Assembly (NCBI GenBank): GCA_016937725.1
Contig: JAFGVZ010000076.1
Span: forward strand, 1 to 11,027
From: Paracoccaceae bacterium
GTDB lineage: Bacteria > Pseudomonadota > Alphaproteobacteria > Rhodobacterales > Rhodobacteraceae
DNA: 11,027 nt
Direction: 5' to 3'
How positions within the stretch are numbered: the first letter of the stretch is position 1; each line of letters starts with the position of its first letter. The notes below the pieces were generated by a model, which saw only the letters and a list, made by a program, of their open reading frames with translations, did no database searches and was not told the origin of the DNA. A program made the position numbers and the translations under genes. Below are positions 1 to 7,022 of the stretch, piece by piece.

Positions 1-690
1 CTGGTGTCGGATGTCGATCTGGAAATTGACGCCGCCCTGCGCGATCTTCTGCTGGGCGCACGCCCCGATTACGGTTGGCTGTCCGAGAAAACACCCGACA
101 CGCCCGACCGACTGGCCTGCGCTCGGATATTCATTCTGGACCCGCTAGATGGCACCCGTGCCTATCTGGGTGCGCAGGATGGCTTTGCCCACCCTGTTTG
201 CGTGGTCGAAAATGGCCAGCCCGTGGCCGCAGCCATTCATGTGCCGCGCCTTGGGCACACTTACACTGCCGCGCGCGGGCGCGGGGCGTTTTGCAATGGA
301 GCACCCATTCATGTCTCTGCCAAGCAGGACCAAGCGACGGTTCTGAGCGCCCGAAGCCAGCTTGATGCGGTGCATTGGCCGGGTGGTGTGCCCGACCTGT
401 CGCGCCACTTCCGCCCCGCGCTGGCGTGGCGCATGGCCTTGGTGGCCGAAGGCGCGTTCGATGCCATGCTGACCTTCAAACCCGCATGGCATTGGGACAT
501 TGCCGCGGGCGCGTTGATCGTGGCCGAGGCAGGCGGCAGGGTGACAGATGAGTCCGGCGCGCCTTTGCAGTTCAACACGCCCGACCCTCGCGCCAGCGGG
601 GTGATCGCGGCCAACCCGGCCTTGCATGACGCGCTTTTGTCGCGGCGCAAATCGGCATTGACGGATGCCCCCGCCCCGCGCGACGGTTAA
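1..690 (+). CDS. Inositol monophosphatase / CysQ-family phosphatase, 5' end missing
   Basis: This is the C-terminal part of a metal-dependent phosphatase of the inositol monophosphatase superfamily, of the kind often annotated in Rhodobacterales as 3'(2'),5'-bisphosphate nucleotidase CysQ. The reading frame is open from base 1. The visible protein begins near the TEAD-like segment (VSDVDLEID), so roughly the first 40-50 residues lie upstream; the GTG at position 4 is unlikely to be the true start. Key residues are present: the metal-binding Glu in WLSE (codon 85-87), both Asp of DPLDGT (codons 139-141 and 148-150), and the WDIAAGALIVAEAGG motif with its Asp at 496-498. The fold and metal site therefore look intact. 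The substrate (PAP, inositol phosphate or other) cannot be told from sequence. It ends 29 bases before the WaaA-like gene and probably shares its transcript. Confidence 0.88.
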   Translation: MVSDVDLEIDAALRDLLLGARPDYGWLSEKTPDTPDRLACARIFILDPLDGTRAYLGAQDGFAHPVCVVENGQPVAAAIHVPRLGHTYTAARGRGAFCNGAPIHVSAKQDQATVLSARSQLDAVHWPGGVPDLSRHFRPALAWRMALVAEGAFDAMLTFKPAWHWDIAAGALIVAEAGGRVTDESGAPLQFNTPDPRASGVIAANPALHDALLSRRKSALTDAPAPRDG

Positions 691-719
691 GCCTTGGCCG
701 GAACAGAAGCGGGACGCGT

Positions 720-1892
720 GTGATCGAGACTGCCATTGAGCAACAGCAGGACGCCGCCTTGCCCTTGTTAAGGGGGCTGGGAAGCCCCTTGGTCTGGCTG
801 CATTGCGACAGCCGGACCCGGCTGAACAAGCTTGCCGCCCTGTCAGATGCCATTTTGCAGGCGGATGAGGGCGCGGCCGTTCTGCTCAGCTACCCGCCCG
901 AATGTCAGGCCCCGGTGGAAATGCCCCGCCGTCTTTGCGTCCCTTGCACTGGCGACGCGTCGGTCTTTGCGCGCAAGGTTACGGCCACGGTTCGCGTGGC
1001 GGCGGTGCTTGTGGCCAGCCGGACGCTGCCCGGTGACATGATTGCGCATTGGGCGAAGACCGGCACCAAGGTGGTCGTGGCGGATGTGGCGGTGCCTCGG
1101 GTGGCGGGACGATGGTCGCTTGCGCCCGGCCACGCCCGACGGGTTTTGAGCAAGCTGTCTCATGTGTTCGTGGCATCCGACCGCATGCGTGGGCCTTGGT
1201 GTGCCGCAGGGTTGCCAGAAGCGCGATGCACCACAATCGGCACCTTGTCGCAAGCTCCGCTCGCCTTGCGCTGCAACGAAACCGAACGCGACGCGCTGTC
1301 AGACGCTCTGCGCCAGCGCACGATATGGCTGGCTGCGGGCGTGCCAGAGGCCGAGGAAGACCTGATCATCGCGGTGCAGCAAGAGGCGCTGCGCGATACG
1401 CACCGTTTGGTCTTGATCCTGCACCCGGCCGACCCAATGCGCGGGCCTGCGTTGCATGCCCGCGTCTCGGCCCAGTTCAACGCCGCGCTGCGCTCACGCG
1501 ATGACCCGATCACGCCCGAAACGCAGGTTTACATTGCCGATACCGAAGGCGAGCGCGGGTTATGGTATCGGCTGGCCGTGGCGTGCTACCTTGGCGGCAG
1601 TTTTACCGATGGCAGCAGCTTCTCCCCCATGGAGGCCGCGGCTTTGGGTTGCGCCATGGTGCATGGCCCCGAAGGCGGGCGCTTTGGCGATGCGTTCGAC
1701 CTGATGACAGAGCGGCGCGCGACCCGCCGCCTGACACGGCCCGACGCGCTGGGCCGCATGTTGCGCGCGGTTTTGCGGCCCGAACAGGCTGCGGACATGG
1801 CCCATCGCGGTTGGCAGATCGTCTCGGAAGGGGCAGAGGCCGCAGAAATTCTTGTCGCGGCCTTACTTGCCCCCCACCAGGAGGCGCGTTGA
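720..1892 (+). CDS. WaaA (Kdo transferase)-like glycosyltransferase, short and apparently degenerate
   Basis: The 390-residue protein resembles 3-deoxy-D-manno-octulosonic acid transferase, which adds Kdo to lipid A precursors. The C-terminal half is the clearest match: TIWLAAGVPEAEED, LVLILHPADP, VYIADTEGERGLWYRLA (about 270-286), YLGGSF (about 290-295) and SPMEAAALG ending in HGPEGG. The N-terminal half is unusual. It starts directly at WLHCDS (26-31), without the membrane-anchor helix normally found ahead of this point. Where WaaA proteins read H-A-x-S-x-G-E with a catalytic Glu, this one has S-R-T-R, placing Arg34 at the Glu position. The usual ESELWP motif reads ASRTLP (99-104), and the Asn of the NPLEPA motif is Ser302. 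The start is GTG with a weak ribosome site. It sits just before lpxK, so a lipid A or surface-glycan role is likely, but normal Kdo-transferase activity is doubtful. It may be a divergent paralogue with another acceptor or donor. Confidence 0.8.
   Translation: MIETAIEQQQDAALPLLRGLGSPLVWLHCDSRTRLNKLAALSDAILQADEGAAVLLSYPPECQAPVEMPRRLCVPCTGDASVFARKVTATVRVAAVLVASRTLPGDMIAHWAKTGTKVVVADVAVPRVAGRWSLAPGHARRVLSKLSHVFVASDRMRGPWCAAGLPEARCTTIGTLSQAPLALRCNETERDALSDALRQRTIWLAAGVPEAEEDLIIAVQQEALRDTHRLVLILHPADPMRGPALHARVSAQFNAALRSRDDPITPETQVYIADTEGERGLWYRLAVACYLGGSFTDGSSFSPMEAAALGCAMVHGPEGGRFGDAFDLMTERRATRRLTRPDALGRMLRAVLRPEQAADMAHRGWQIVSEGAEAAEILVAALLAPHQEAR
1879..1884 (+). promoter_or_regulatory. Ribosome binding site of lpxK
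   Basis: AGGAGG lies 7 bases before the ATG at 1892, inside the last codons of the upstream gene. It fixes the lpxK start and excludes the much longer open frame that begins at 1562. Confidence 0.85.
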
Positions 1893-2872
1893 TGCAGCCG
1901 CCCGATTTCTGGTTCCGCCCCCATTCCGCCCTTGCCACGCTGCTGGCCCCGTTGGGGCAGGTTTATGCGGCGGCCACGGCGCGGCGGGTGGCGCAGCCCG
2001 CCCGCTACGCGCCCGCTGTGCCGGTCATTTGTGTCGGGAACATCAATATTGGCGGGACGGGCAAAACACCCACGGTGATCGCGCTGGTGCAACTTCTGCA
2101 AAGCATGGGCCGGGATGTGCATGTGCTGTCGCGTGGCTATGGCGGACGGCTGACCGGGCCGGTTCAGGTGCAAGAGCGCCAGCACAGCGCCGATGATGTG
2201 GGCGACGAACCCTTGCTGATGGCCGCTTTCGCGCCGGTCTGGGTAGGACGCGACCGCGTGGCCATGGCACGCGCGGCGGTTCAGGCGGGGGCAGAGGTTC
2301 TGATCCTAGATGACGGCTTTCAAGACCCGGCTTTGCGCAAGGATCTGTCGCTTGTGGTGGTTGATGCCGCCTTGGGCTTTGGCAATGGCCGCGTTCTGCC
2401 AGCAGGGCCGTTGCGCGAACCTGTTGAAGTCGGGCTTGGGCGCGCGGATATGATTCTTGCCATCGGTGCGTCCGAGCAAACGGCGGCTTTCCGTGCGCGG
2501 GCGGATTACCCGGTGCCTGTGCTCACGGCAGCGCTGAAGCCGTTGCAAATGGGCATATCATGGCCCGGCCAGCGCGTGCTGGCCTTCGCGGGTATCGGAC
2601 GCCCCGAGAAGTTCTTTGCCACGCTCCGGGCAGAGGGCGCTGTTCTCTTGCGCGCCGAAGCGTTGAGCGATCATCAGCCGTTAAGCGAAGCGCTGATGAA
2701 ACGACTAGAAATTGAGGCCAAGGCGCTGGGCGCACAGATGGTCACAACGGAAAAAGACGCCGTGCGCCTGCCGCGCAGCTTTCGCCAGAAGGTGATGACC
2801 CTGCCGGTGCGGCTGGCTTGGGACAACGAAAGCGCCATCCGAGCGGCATTGCAGCGCGTGCTTGACGACTAG
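1892..2872 (+). CDS. lpxK: Tetraacyldisaccharide 4'-kinase LpxK
   Basis: LpxK phosphorylates the 4' position of tetraacyldisaccharide-1-phosphate to make lipid IVA, acting at the inner face of the cytoplasmic membrane. The 326-residue length is normal for the family. The P-loop GGTGKTP is at about residues 54-60, following VICVGNINI. LSRGYGGR follows, then DEPLLMA and the DDGFQD motif at 140-145, which supplies acidic active-site residues. VLPAGPLREP and the C-terminal TEKDAVRLP complete the family pattern. The N-terminal stretch (about 12-30) is hydrophobic and amphipathic, consistent with membrane association. The start codon overlaps the stop of the WaaA-like gene (TGATG), implying translational coupling. 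Its TAG stop overlaps the stop of the convergent membrane-protein gene by sharing CTAG, which leaves no room for a terminator between them. All core motifs look intact, so this should be a working enzyme, and lpxK is normally essential. Confidence 0.96.
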   Translation: MQPPDFWFRPHSALATLLAPLGQVYAAATARRVAQPARYAPAVPVICVGNINIGGTGKTPTVIALVQLLQSMGRDVHVLSRGYGGRLTGPVQVQERQHSADDVGDEPLLMAAFAPVWVGRDRVAMARAAVQAGAEVLILDDGFQDPALRKDLSLVVVDAALGFGNGRVLPAGPLREPVEVGLGRADMILAIGASEQTAAFRARADYPVPVLTAALKPLQMGISWPGQRVLAFAGIGRPEKFFATLRAEGAVLLRAEALSDHQPLSEALMKRLEIEAKALGAQMVTTEKDAVRLPRSFRQKVMTLPVRLAWDNESAIRAALQRVLDD

Positions 2873-4500
2873 CCGCCCCCGATCGTTACCAAATAGGGCG
2901 CTCCGAGGCTGTGCTTCACCGCGAAACCATATATAAAACACACTGATAGGAACAGGATCAGGATGATCGACCAGACTGAATTCTGCCGCATCTGCGACGC
3001 CTTGTCGAAGCTGAAAGAGATTCGCTTCGATCCGTCGACGTCATAGGCATAATAAGGCAGGGTGAAGCGCTGGGCGTTCAGATCCACAAGGTAGAAAAAG
3101 CCATACAAGATTGATGGCACAAAGCAGAACACGAACACATCGTGCTGCCAGCCCACGGGCCTGCTGGTGACTGCGATTACGCTGGCTGCGAACAACCCGA
3201 ACGCCACCGAGAACAAGTTTGACACCGACAGCCCCCGCACCCGAGAGGCGCAGATCAGCGCGACAGGCTCCAGCACGTCCATATCATCTGTCAGCCCCGA
3301 CAAATGCCGCGCCTTGCGTTTCAGGATATAGGGGTTACGCTCAATGATGATTTCTTGCAGCACCAAGCGCAGCGCAGGCGCGTCCAAGTGCATTGCGCGG
3401 GTATATGCGCTGGAATAGAGCGCCGCTTCCTGCCCGCTACGGGTCGATACGCGCTCTAGCAAGAACGCCAAGGTGATCGTCACAAAAATGACCAGCACCG
3501 CCAATGTGTCGTAGTAATGCGCCATCTCCATAGGATGCAGCACAATGCACAAAACCCCTGTCACCATCAGCCCTGCCACGCCATAGCGGTAGCCCCAACG
3601 TTTTTCGGTCTCGAGTGACGCGAGCAGGTTGCAGCCCACGATCACCCCAATGCCCGCCGCCTCCAGCGGGGTCAGCAAGGTTGCGGTGAACAGGCAGAAA
3701 AACAGTGTCGAAAAGACCGGTGTGAAGAACCAGATGAACAGGTCTGTGCTACGGCTAATCTTGAGCGTGCCGAACGAAAACGCGATGGCAGAGGCAACGT
3801 TTATGACAAAGATCAGCGCCGGGGCCAACCATGCGCTATCTATCGTAAGCGCGGCACCCGGCATGTCCAGAAAGACCGGCATCAGCGGTAAAAGAGGCAC
3901 AATCTGCGCATACATCAGGAAGAAGGACAGAACCGGCCCCACCCCGTGGCAATGTTTCGCGCGCTGCACATAGACCGCCTTGAAGGCCGAACCAAACGCC
4001 ATGGCCAGCATGGCAAGAATGGGCAGCGCGATCCCCTCCAGCCCGACATCGATGTCGGAACCGGCACCAAGCGAAGGGCCAGCCACAAGGATCAGCCCGA
4101 ATAAGGCAAAACCGCCCACCGCGTAGTCGAAGGGCGACAAGGGCCGGGTGCGCCCTATACGAAATAAAGGAAACAGGACGGCCGAGAAGATCGGCCATGC
4201 CTCTGCTGCCACCAAAGCGAAAATCGGGTTCGAGACGGTTTTGGCCTGCGCCATAAGCACCATGAAGCCAAAAAACCCCGCCAAGTTAAGAACCGAATAC
4301 CCAAGAAGCCAAGGGTCAAACAGCGCCTTGCGCACATTGTGTTGGCCCACGAACCGCAGCGCGACAAAACCGGATGTCGTCACCGTCAGAAGCGTAACCA
4401 GCAGCGCGTCATTCAAGGGGCTTTCCCCGGTCAGGAAAATGACCACTGGGATCAGCGCGTACAGCATAGAGGACAGCAGGAAATAGGTAGGTGTTGTCAT
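2869..4500 (-). CDS. Multi-spanning membrane protein: DMT/EamA-like N-terminal half fused to an unrecognised C-terminal half
   Basis: I do not recognise a named gene. The 543-residue protein has about ten hydrophobic segments in residues 1-296. They have the arrangement of drug/metabolite transporter (EamA-like) proteins, including FGFMVLMAQAKTVSNPIFALVAAEAWP and FSFGTLKISRSTDLFIWFFTPVFS. After the hydrophilic ETEKRW (297-302) come two more helices and a soluble stretch (RVSTRSGQEAALYSSAYTRA onward, with a Lys/Arg-rich LKRKARHLSGL). A pair of helices follows, then a second soluble stretch (YDVDGSKRISFSFDKAS) and a last helix near the C-terminus. A normal DMT protein is about 300 residues, so the extra roughly 240 residues are unusual. 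The ATG at 4500 is preferred to a TTG 57 bases upstream, because the helix pattern starts right after it; neither has a clear ribosome site. In hand-counted samples GC is about 50-58%, against about 72% in a sample of ycjF. A transport or sensing role is only a guess. Confidence 0.8.
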   Translation of the reverse strand: MTTPTYFLLSSMLYALIPVVIFLTGESPLNDALLVTLLTVTTSGFVALRFVGQHNVRKALFDPWLLGYSVLNLAGFFGFMVLMAQAKTVSNPIFALVAAEAWPIFSAVLFPLFRIGRTRPLSPFDYAVGGFALFGLILVAGPSLGAGSDIDVGLEGIALPILAMLAMAFGSAFKAVYVQRAKHCHGVGPVLSFFLMYAQIVPLLPLMPVFLDMPGAALTIDSAWLAPALIFVINVASAIAFSFGTLKISRSTDLFIWFFTPVFSTLFFCLFTATLLTPLEAAGIGVIVGCNLLASLETEKRWGYRYGVAGLMVTGVLCIVLHPMEMAHYYDTLAVLVIFVTITLAFLLERVSTRSGQEAALYSSAYTRAMHLDAPALRLVLQEIIIERNPYILKRKARHLSGLTDDMDVLEPVALICASRVRGLSVSNLFSVAFGLFAASVIAVTSRPVGWQHDVFVFCFVPSILYGFFYLVDLNAQRFTLPYYAYDVDGSKRISFSFDKASQMRQNSVWSIILILFLSVCFIYGFAVKHSLGAPYLVTIGGG

Positions 4501-4504
4501 GGGG

Positions 4505-4563
4505 CACGGGTTGCAACGAGACACTGGCACCGTTGCAGACCCGGGCCCAACAGGCAACCCGTG
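4505..4563 (-). promoter_or_regulatory. Structured leader with two mutually exclusive hairpins before the DMT-like gene
   Basis: A perfect 10-base inverted repeat, CACGGGTTGC at 4505-4514 and GCAACCCGTG at 4554-4563, spans the gap between ycjF and the membrane-protein gene. A second perfect 7-base repeat, TGCAACG at 4512-4518 and CGTTGCA at 4531-4537, shares bases 4512-4514 with the first, so the full stems cannot form together. Read on the - strand, the proximal arm ends 4 bases before the ATG at 4500, where a ribosome site would be expected, and no Shine-Dalgarno match is seen. There is no T-tract, so a simple intrinsic terminator is unlikely. A regulatory role (attenuator, translation control, protein site) is inferred; only the repeats are seen directly. 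Confidence 0.5.
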
Positions 4564-4572
4564 ATGCGCGCG

Positions 4573-5559
4573 CTAAGCCCGGTCGAACAATCCGCTGACC
4601 GCGCGCGAGACGATATTGCTGGTGCGCGGCTTTTGCGCGGCCACGAAGGGTAGCGGGCGGCAAATGCTTATGGCGGCAATGCCCAGACGTGCGGTCAGGG
4701 CGCCGTTCACCAGTCCTTCGCCAAACCGGCGCGATACTTTCGACACGACCCCGCCAGAGGCCACCGACCCCAGCATATCTTCGCCGACCGCTACCGCGCC
4801 CGTGGCCAGCAAATGCGCCACCACACCGCGCAACAGGCGGATGCTGCCCAAGGCCCCCGCGCGCCCACCGTAGATTTCGGCAATGCGGCGGATCATGCGC
4901 AGATTGACCGCCATCGCGGCCACCACATCGACCAAGGGCAGCGGCAGCATGGCGGTCAGCAGTGCAACTTGGCGTGCGGCGGCTTCGACCTCGGTGCGGG
5001 CGGCTTGATCCAGCGGCACAAGAAGCGTGGTTTCTGACAGGTGCAGCAGCCCTTCGGCATCAGGTTGGTCGGGGGTCAGTTCCGCCAAGCGGTCACGGTG
5101 CCAACGCATCTCTGGCCGCGCGGCGTAAAGCGCAGATAGCTGATTGGTCAACCGCACTGCGTGGTCGCGGTTGTCATCGGCGCGCGCGCGCTCGGCCAAT
5201 TGTCGCAAATCATCCAACCGGCGCAGGCGGCGAAACCCCATCCATTCGCGCAAGGCCACGCCCAAAGCGGCCAGCACCACCAGCGCCAAAAGCGCGGTCG
5301 CCAACCAGCCAAGCGCGGGGTTGCGCGCCAGAAGCCCTGTGGCGAAATCCCAAGCAGCCAGTGACAGCGCCATGGTGAAGAGCGCCAATGCCGCCGCCCA
5401 ACCCACGCGCCCAAGCCATGACATGCGCTGTCGCCCCAGCGCCAAGGTCGCCTGCATTGCCGCGCCATTGGGCGGCGCTTCTTCAGGCGGTTGGGGTGCG
5501 GTTGCCGGCGTGTCGGCGGGTGTGTCGTCCAGTTCGAACAGGGTGGGGCCGCGGCTCAT
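4573..5559 (-). CDS. ycjF: YcjF-like DUF697 / TIGR01620-type inner-membrane protein
   Basis: The 328-residue protein matches the YcjF (UPF0283/TIGR01620) layout. It has a Pro/Ala-rich acidic N-terminal tail (1-35), two close transmembrane helices at about 52-74 and 82-103, an Arg-rich helical linker (REWMGFRRLRRLDDLRQLAERA), and a C-terminal DUF697-type domain from about 175. That domain includes LPLPLVDVVAAMAVNLRMIRRIAEIYG and a Gly/Ala-rich stretch around VAHLLATGAVAVGEDML. The molecular function of the family is not established; it is a partner of the YcjX GTPase-like protein and has been tied to envelope or phage-shock-type stress in enterobacteria. The ATG overlaps the ycjX stop (ATGA), so the two are translationally coupled. 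A longer frame to 6027 exists upstream, but it runs antisense-free through ycjX and is not needed. Confidence 0.85.
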   Translation of the reverse strand: MSRGPTLFELDDTPADTPATAPQPPEEAPPNGAAMQATLALGRQRMSWLGRVGWAAALALFTMALSLAAWDFATGLLARNPALGWLATALLALVVLAALGVALREWMGFRRLRRLDDLRQLAERARADDNRDHAVRLTNQLSALYAARPEMRWHRDRLAELTPDQPDAEGLLHLSETTLLVPLDQAARTEVEAAARQVALLTAMLPLPLVDVVAAMAVNLRMIRRIAEIYGGRAGALGSIRLLRGVVAHLLATGAVAVGEDMLGSVASGGVVSKVSRRFGEGLVNGALTARLGIAAISICRPLPFVAAQKPRTSNIVSRAVSGLFDRA

Positions 5560-6977
5560 AGCATGTCTCCGATCAGGAATTGCGCGGCGCGGTCCAGCCG
5601 GATATGCGCCAGCCCGTCGCCGGGGCGGCGCGACAGGCCCACAGGGGCGAACTGCATGATCCCGAAATCGGCATCCAGCCATTTGGCCGCCCCGTCGCGC
5701 GCAGGGCCGATCAGCGCCATTGGATCCTCGGGCAAGTCGCCTGCGAAGAAGGCCGCTTGCTTGCCGGTCTCCATCAATGTGCCGCGCACGCAATCGAGGG
5801 TCTCGCCCCCATGCGCGCGCTGATCTTCCACCGTGGCGCGCACGGCGGCAATGGCCATCGCGTCTGTCCGGGCGCCTGCGAAATTGGCCCGGTCGCGGGC
5901 TTGGCGCAGCAGCGCGGCCATCAGCGCGGTCAGCCGTGCATGCTGGCTGTGGTGCAAGTGGTCGGCCTTGGTTGCCGCAAACAGAATACGCTCCACCCGT
6001 TTGCCACCCATAAGGCGCGTCAGCCATGCATTGCGACCGGGGCGAAAGGCGGACAGCAATTCGGTCATGGTGCGGCCCAGTTCAGCCACGGCATCGGGGC
6101 CGGAATGCACCGCGCCCAACACGTCGGCCAGCACGATCTGGCGGTCGATCCGGGCGAAATGATCGCGGAAGAAGGGGCGCACGACATGGGATTTATACGC
6201 TTCAAATCGGCGCTCCATCTCGCGCCCCAAACTGCCGCGTTGGCCCTTATGCGCCATGGGCGCGAAGGTCAGCGCGGGGCTACCGGCCAGATCACCCGGC
6301 AAAAGGAAACGCCCCGGCGAAATATCGGGCAAGCCCGCCGCGCGGGCTGCGCGCAGGTAGTCGGTAAAGCTGGCGGCAAGGTCTTGCGCGCGGGCTTCGT
6401 CATGAGGCGCATCCGGGTCTGTGTCGGCCAAGGCCGCAAGATAGGCCGCCGCATAGTCGCGCCGGGGCAGGGCGGCCAAGAGCGTCGCACTCCACTCTGC
6501 ATAACTTTTGTCCAGCAGCGTCAGGTCCAGCAGCCATTCGCCCGGATAGTCGATGATATCCAGATGCTGCACTCGCGCGCCGCGTAAGCCGCCCAGCACC
6601 CCGCCCGACCGCACCCGGAACGACAAACGCAATTGCGATACCTGCCGCGTGCTCTCGGGCCAATGCGGGTTCGGCCCGGTTAGGGCTGCCAGATGGCGCT
6701 CGTATTCAAACCGTGGGATCGTGTCGTCGGGCTGCGGTTGCAGATAGGCGGCCTCTATCCGGCCAGCGCTGACCGCTTGCAATCCGCCCATGCGCCCCCG
6801 ATCCAAAAGGTTCGCCATAAGCGAGGTGATGAACACCGTCTTGCCCGCTTGCGACAGGCCCGTAACGCCCAGCCGAAGCGAATTGTCGAACAGGCCCCCC
6901 GTAAGGGCATGCCCGATCTGTGTCGTGGTTTCTTCTACCCCGCGCACCACATCGCCTGCCAAACGCCCGATACCCAT
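5556..6977 (-). CDS. ycjX: YcjX family P-loop GTPase-like protein
   Basis: The 473-residue protein is a YcjX family member, a cytoplasmic ATP/GTP-binding protein of unsettled function, associated with stress responses and nearly always encoded beside ycjF. The P-loop GLSQAGKT (40-47) follows a short helical N-terminus. A DYPG motif (143-146, followed by EWLLDL) fits switch II, and ATKAD (335-339) fits the base-specificity motif. Other family segments are LADVLGAVHSGPDA and the C-terminal LIGPARDGAAKWLDADFG. The start is uncertain: the ATG at 6977 has AAGGA about 10 bases upstream, while an in-frame GTG at 6986 would add three residues. The GST-like gene ends 45 bases upstream on the same strand, so the genes may share a transcript. 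Length and motifs look complete. Confidence 0.9.
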   Translation of the reverse strand: MGIGRLAGDVVRGVEETTTQIGHALTGGLFDNSLRLGVTGLSQAGKTVFITSLMANLLDRGRMGGLQAVSAGRIEAAYLQPQPDDTIPRFEYERHLAALTGPNPHWPESTRQVSQLRLSFRVRSGGVLGGLRGARVQHLDIIDYPGEWLLDLTLLDKSYAEWSATLLAALPRRDYAAAYLAALADTDPDAPHDEARAQDLAASFTDYLRAARAAGLPDISPGRFLLPGDLAGSPALTFAPMAHKGQRGSLGREMERRFEAYKSHVVRPFFRDHFARIDRQIVLADVLGAVHSGPDAVAELGRTMTELLSAFRPGRNAWLTRLMGGKRVERILFAATKADHLHHSQHARLTALMAALLRQARDRANFAGARTDAMAIAAVRATVEDQRAHGGETLDCVRGTLMETGKQAAFFAGDLPEDPMALIGPARDGAAKWLDADFGIMQFAPVGLSRRPGDGLAHIRLDRAAQFLIGDML

Positions 6978-7022
6978 AAGCCCCACATCCTTGCCTTGAC
7001 CCTAGATAGGGAGCGTAGCGGC

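Noticed and set aside
1562..2872. A 436-codon open frame that extends lpxK upstream
   Set aside because: The first 110 codons overlap the WaaA-like gene in another frame and are Arg/Pro-rich. The ATG at 1892 has AGGAGG upstream and gives the normal LpxK N-terminus.
4505..4563. Inverted repeat read as an intrinsic terminator of ycjF
   Set aside because: The outer stem has a 39-base loop and no T-tract follows on either strand, so I list it as a leader structure instead.
5580..6587. Long + strand open frame opposite ycjX
   Set aside because: It is antisense to a gene with clear family motifs, and its Gln/His/Arg/Ala-rich translation is typical of shadow frames in high-GC DNA.
7002..7013. CCCTA/TAGGG repeat between ycjX and the GST-like gene
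   Set aside because: Five-base arms with almost no loop and no T-tract; not a terminator or a convincing operator.
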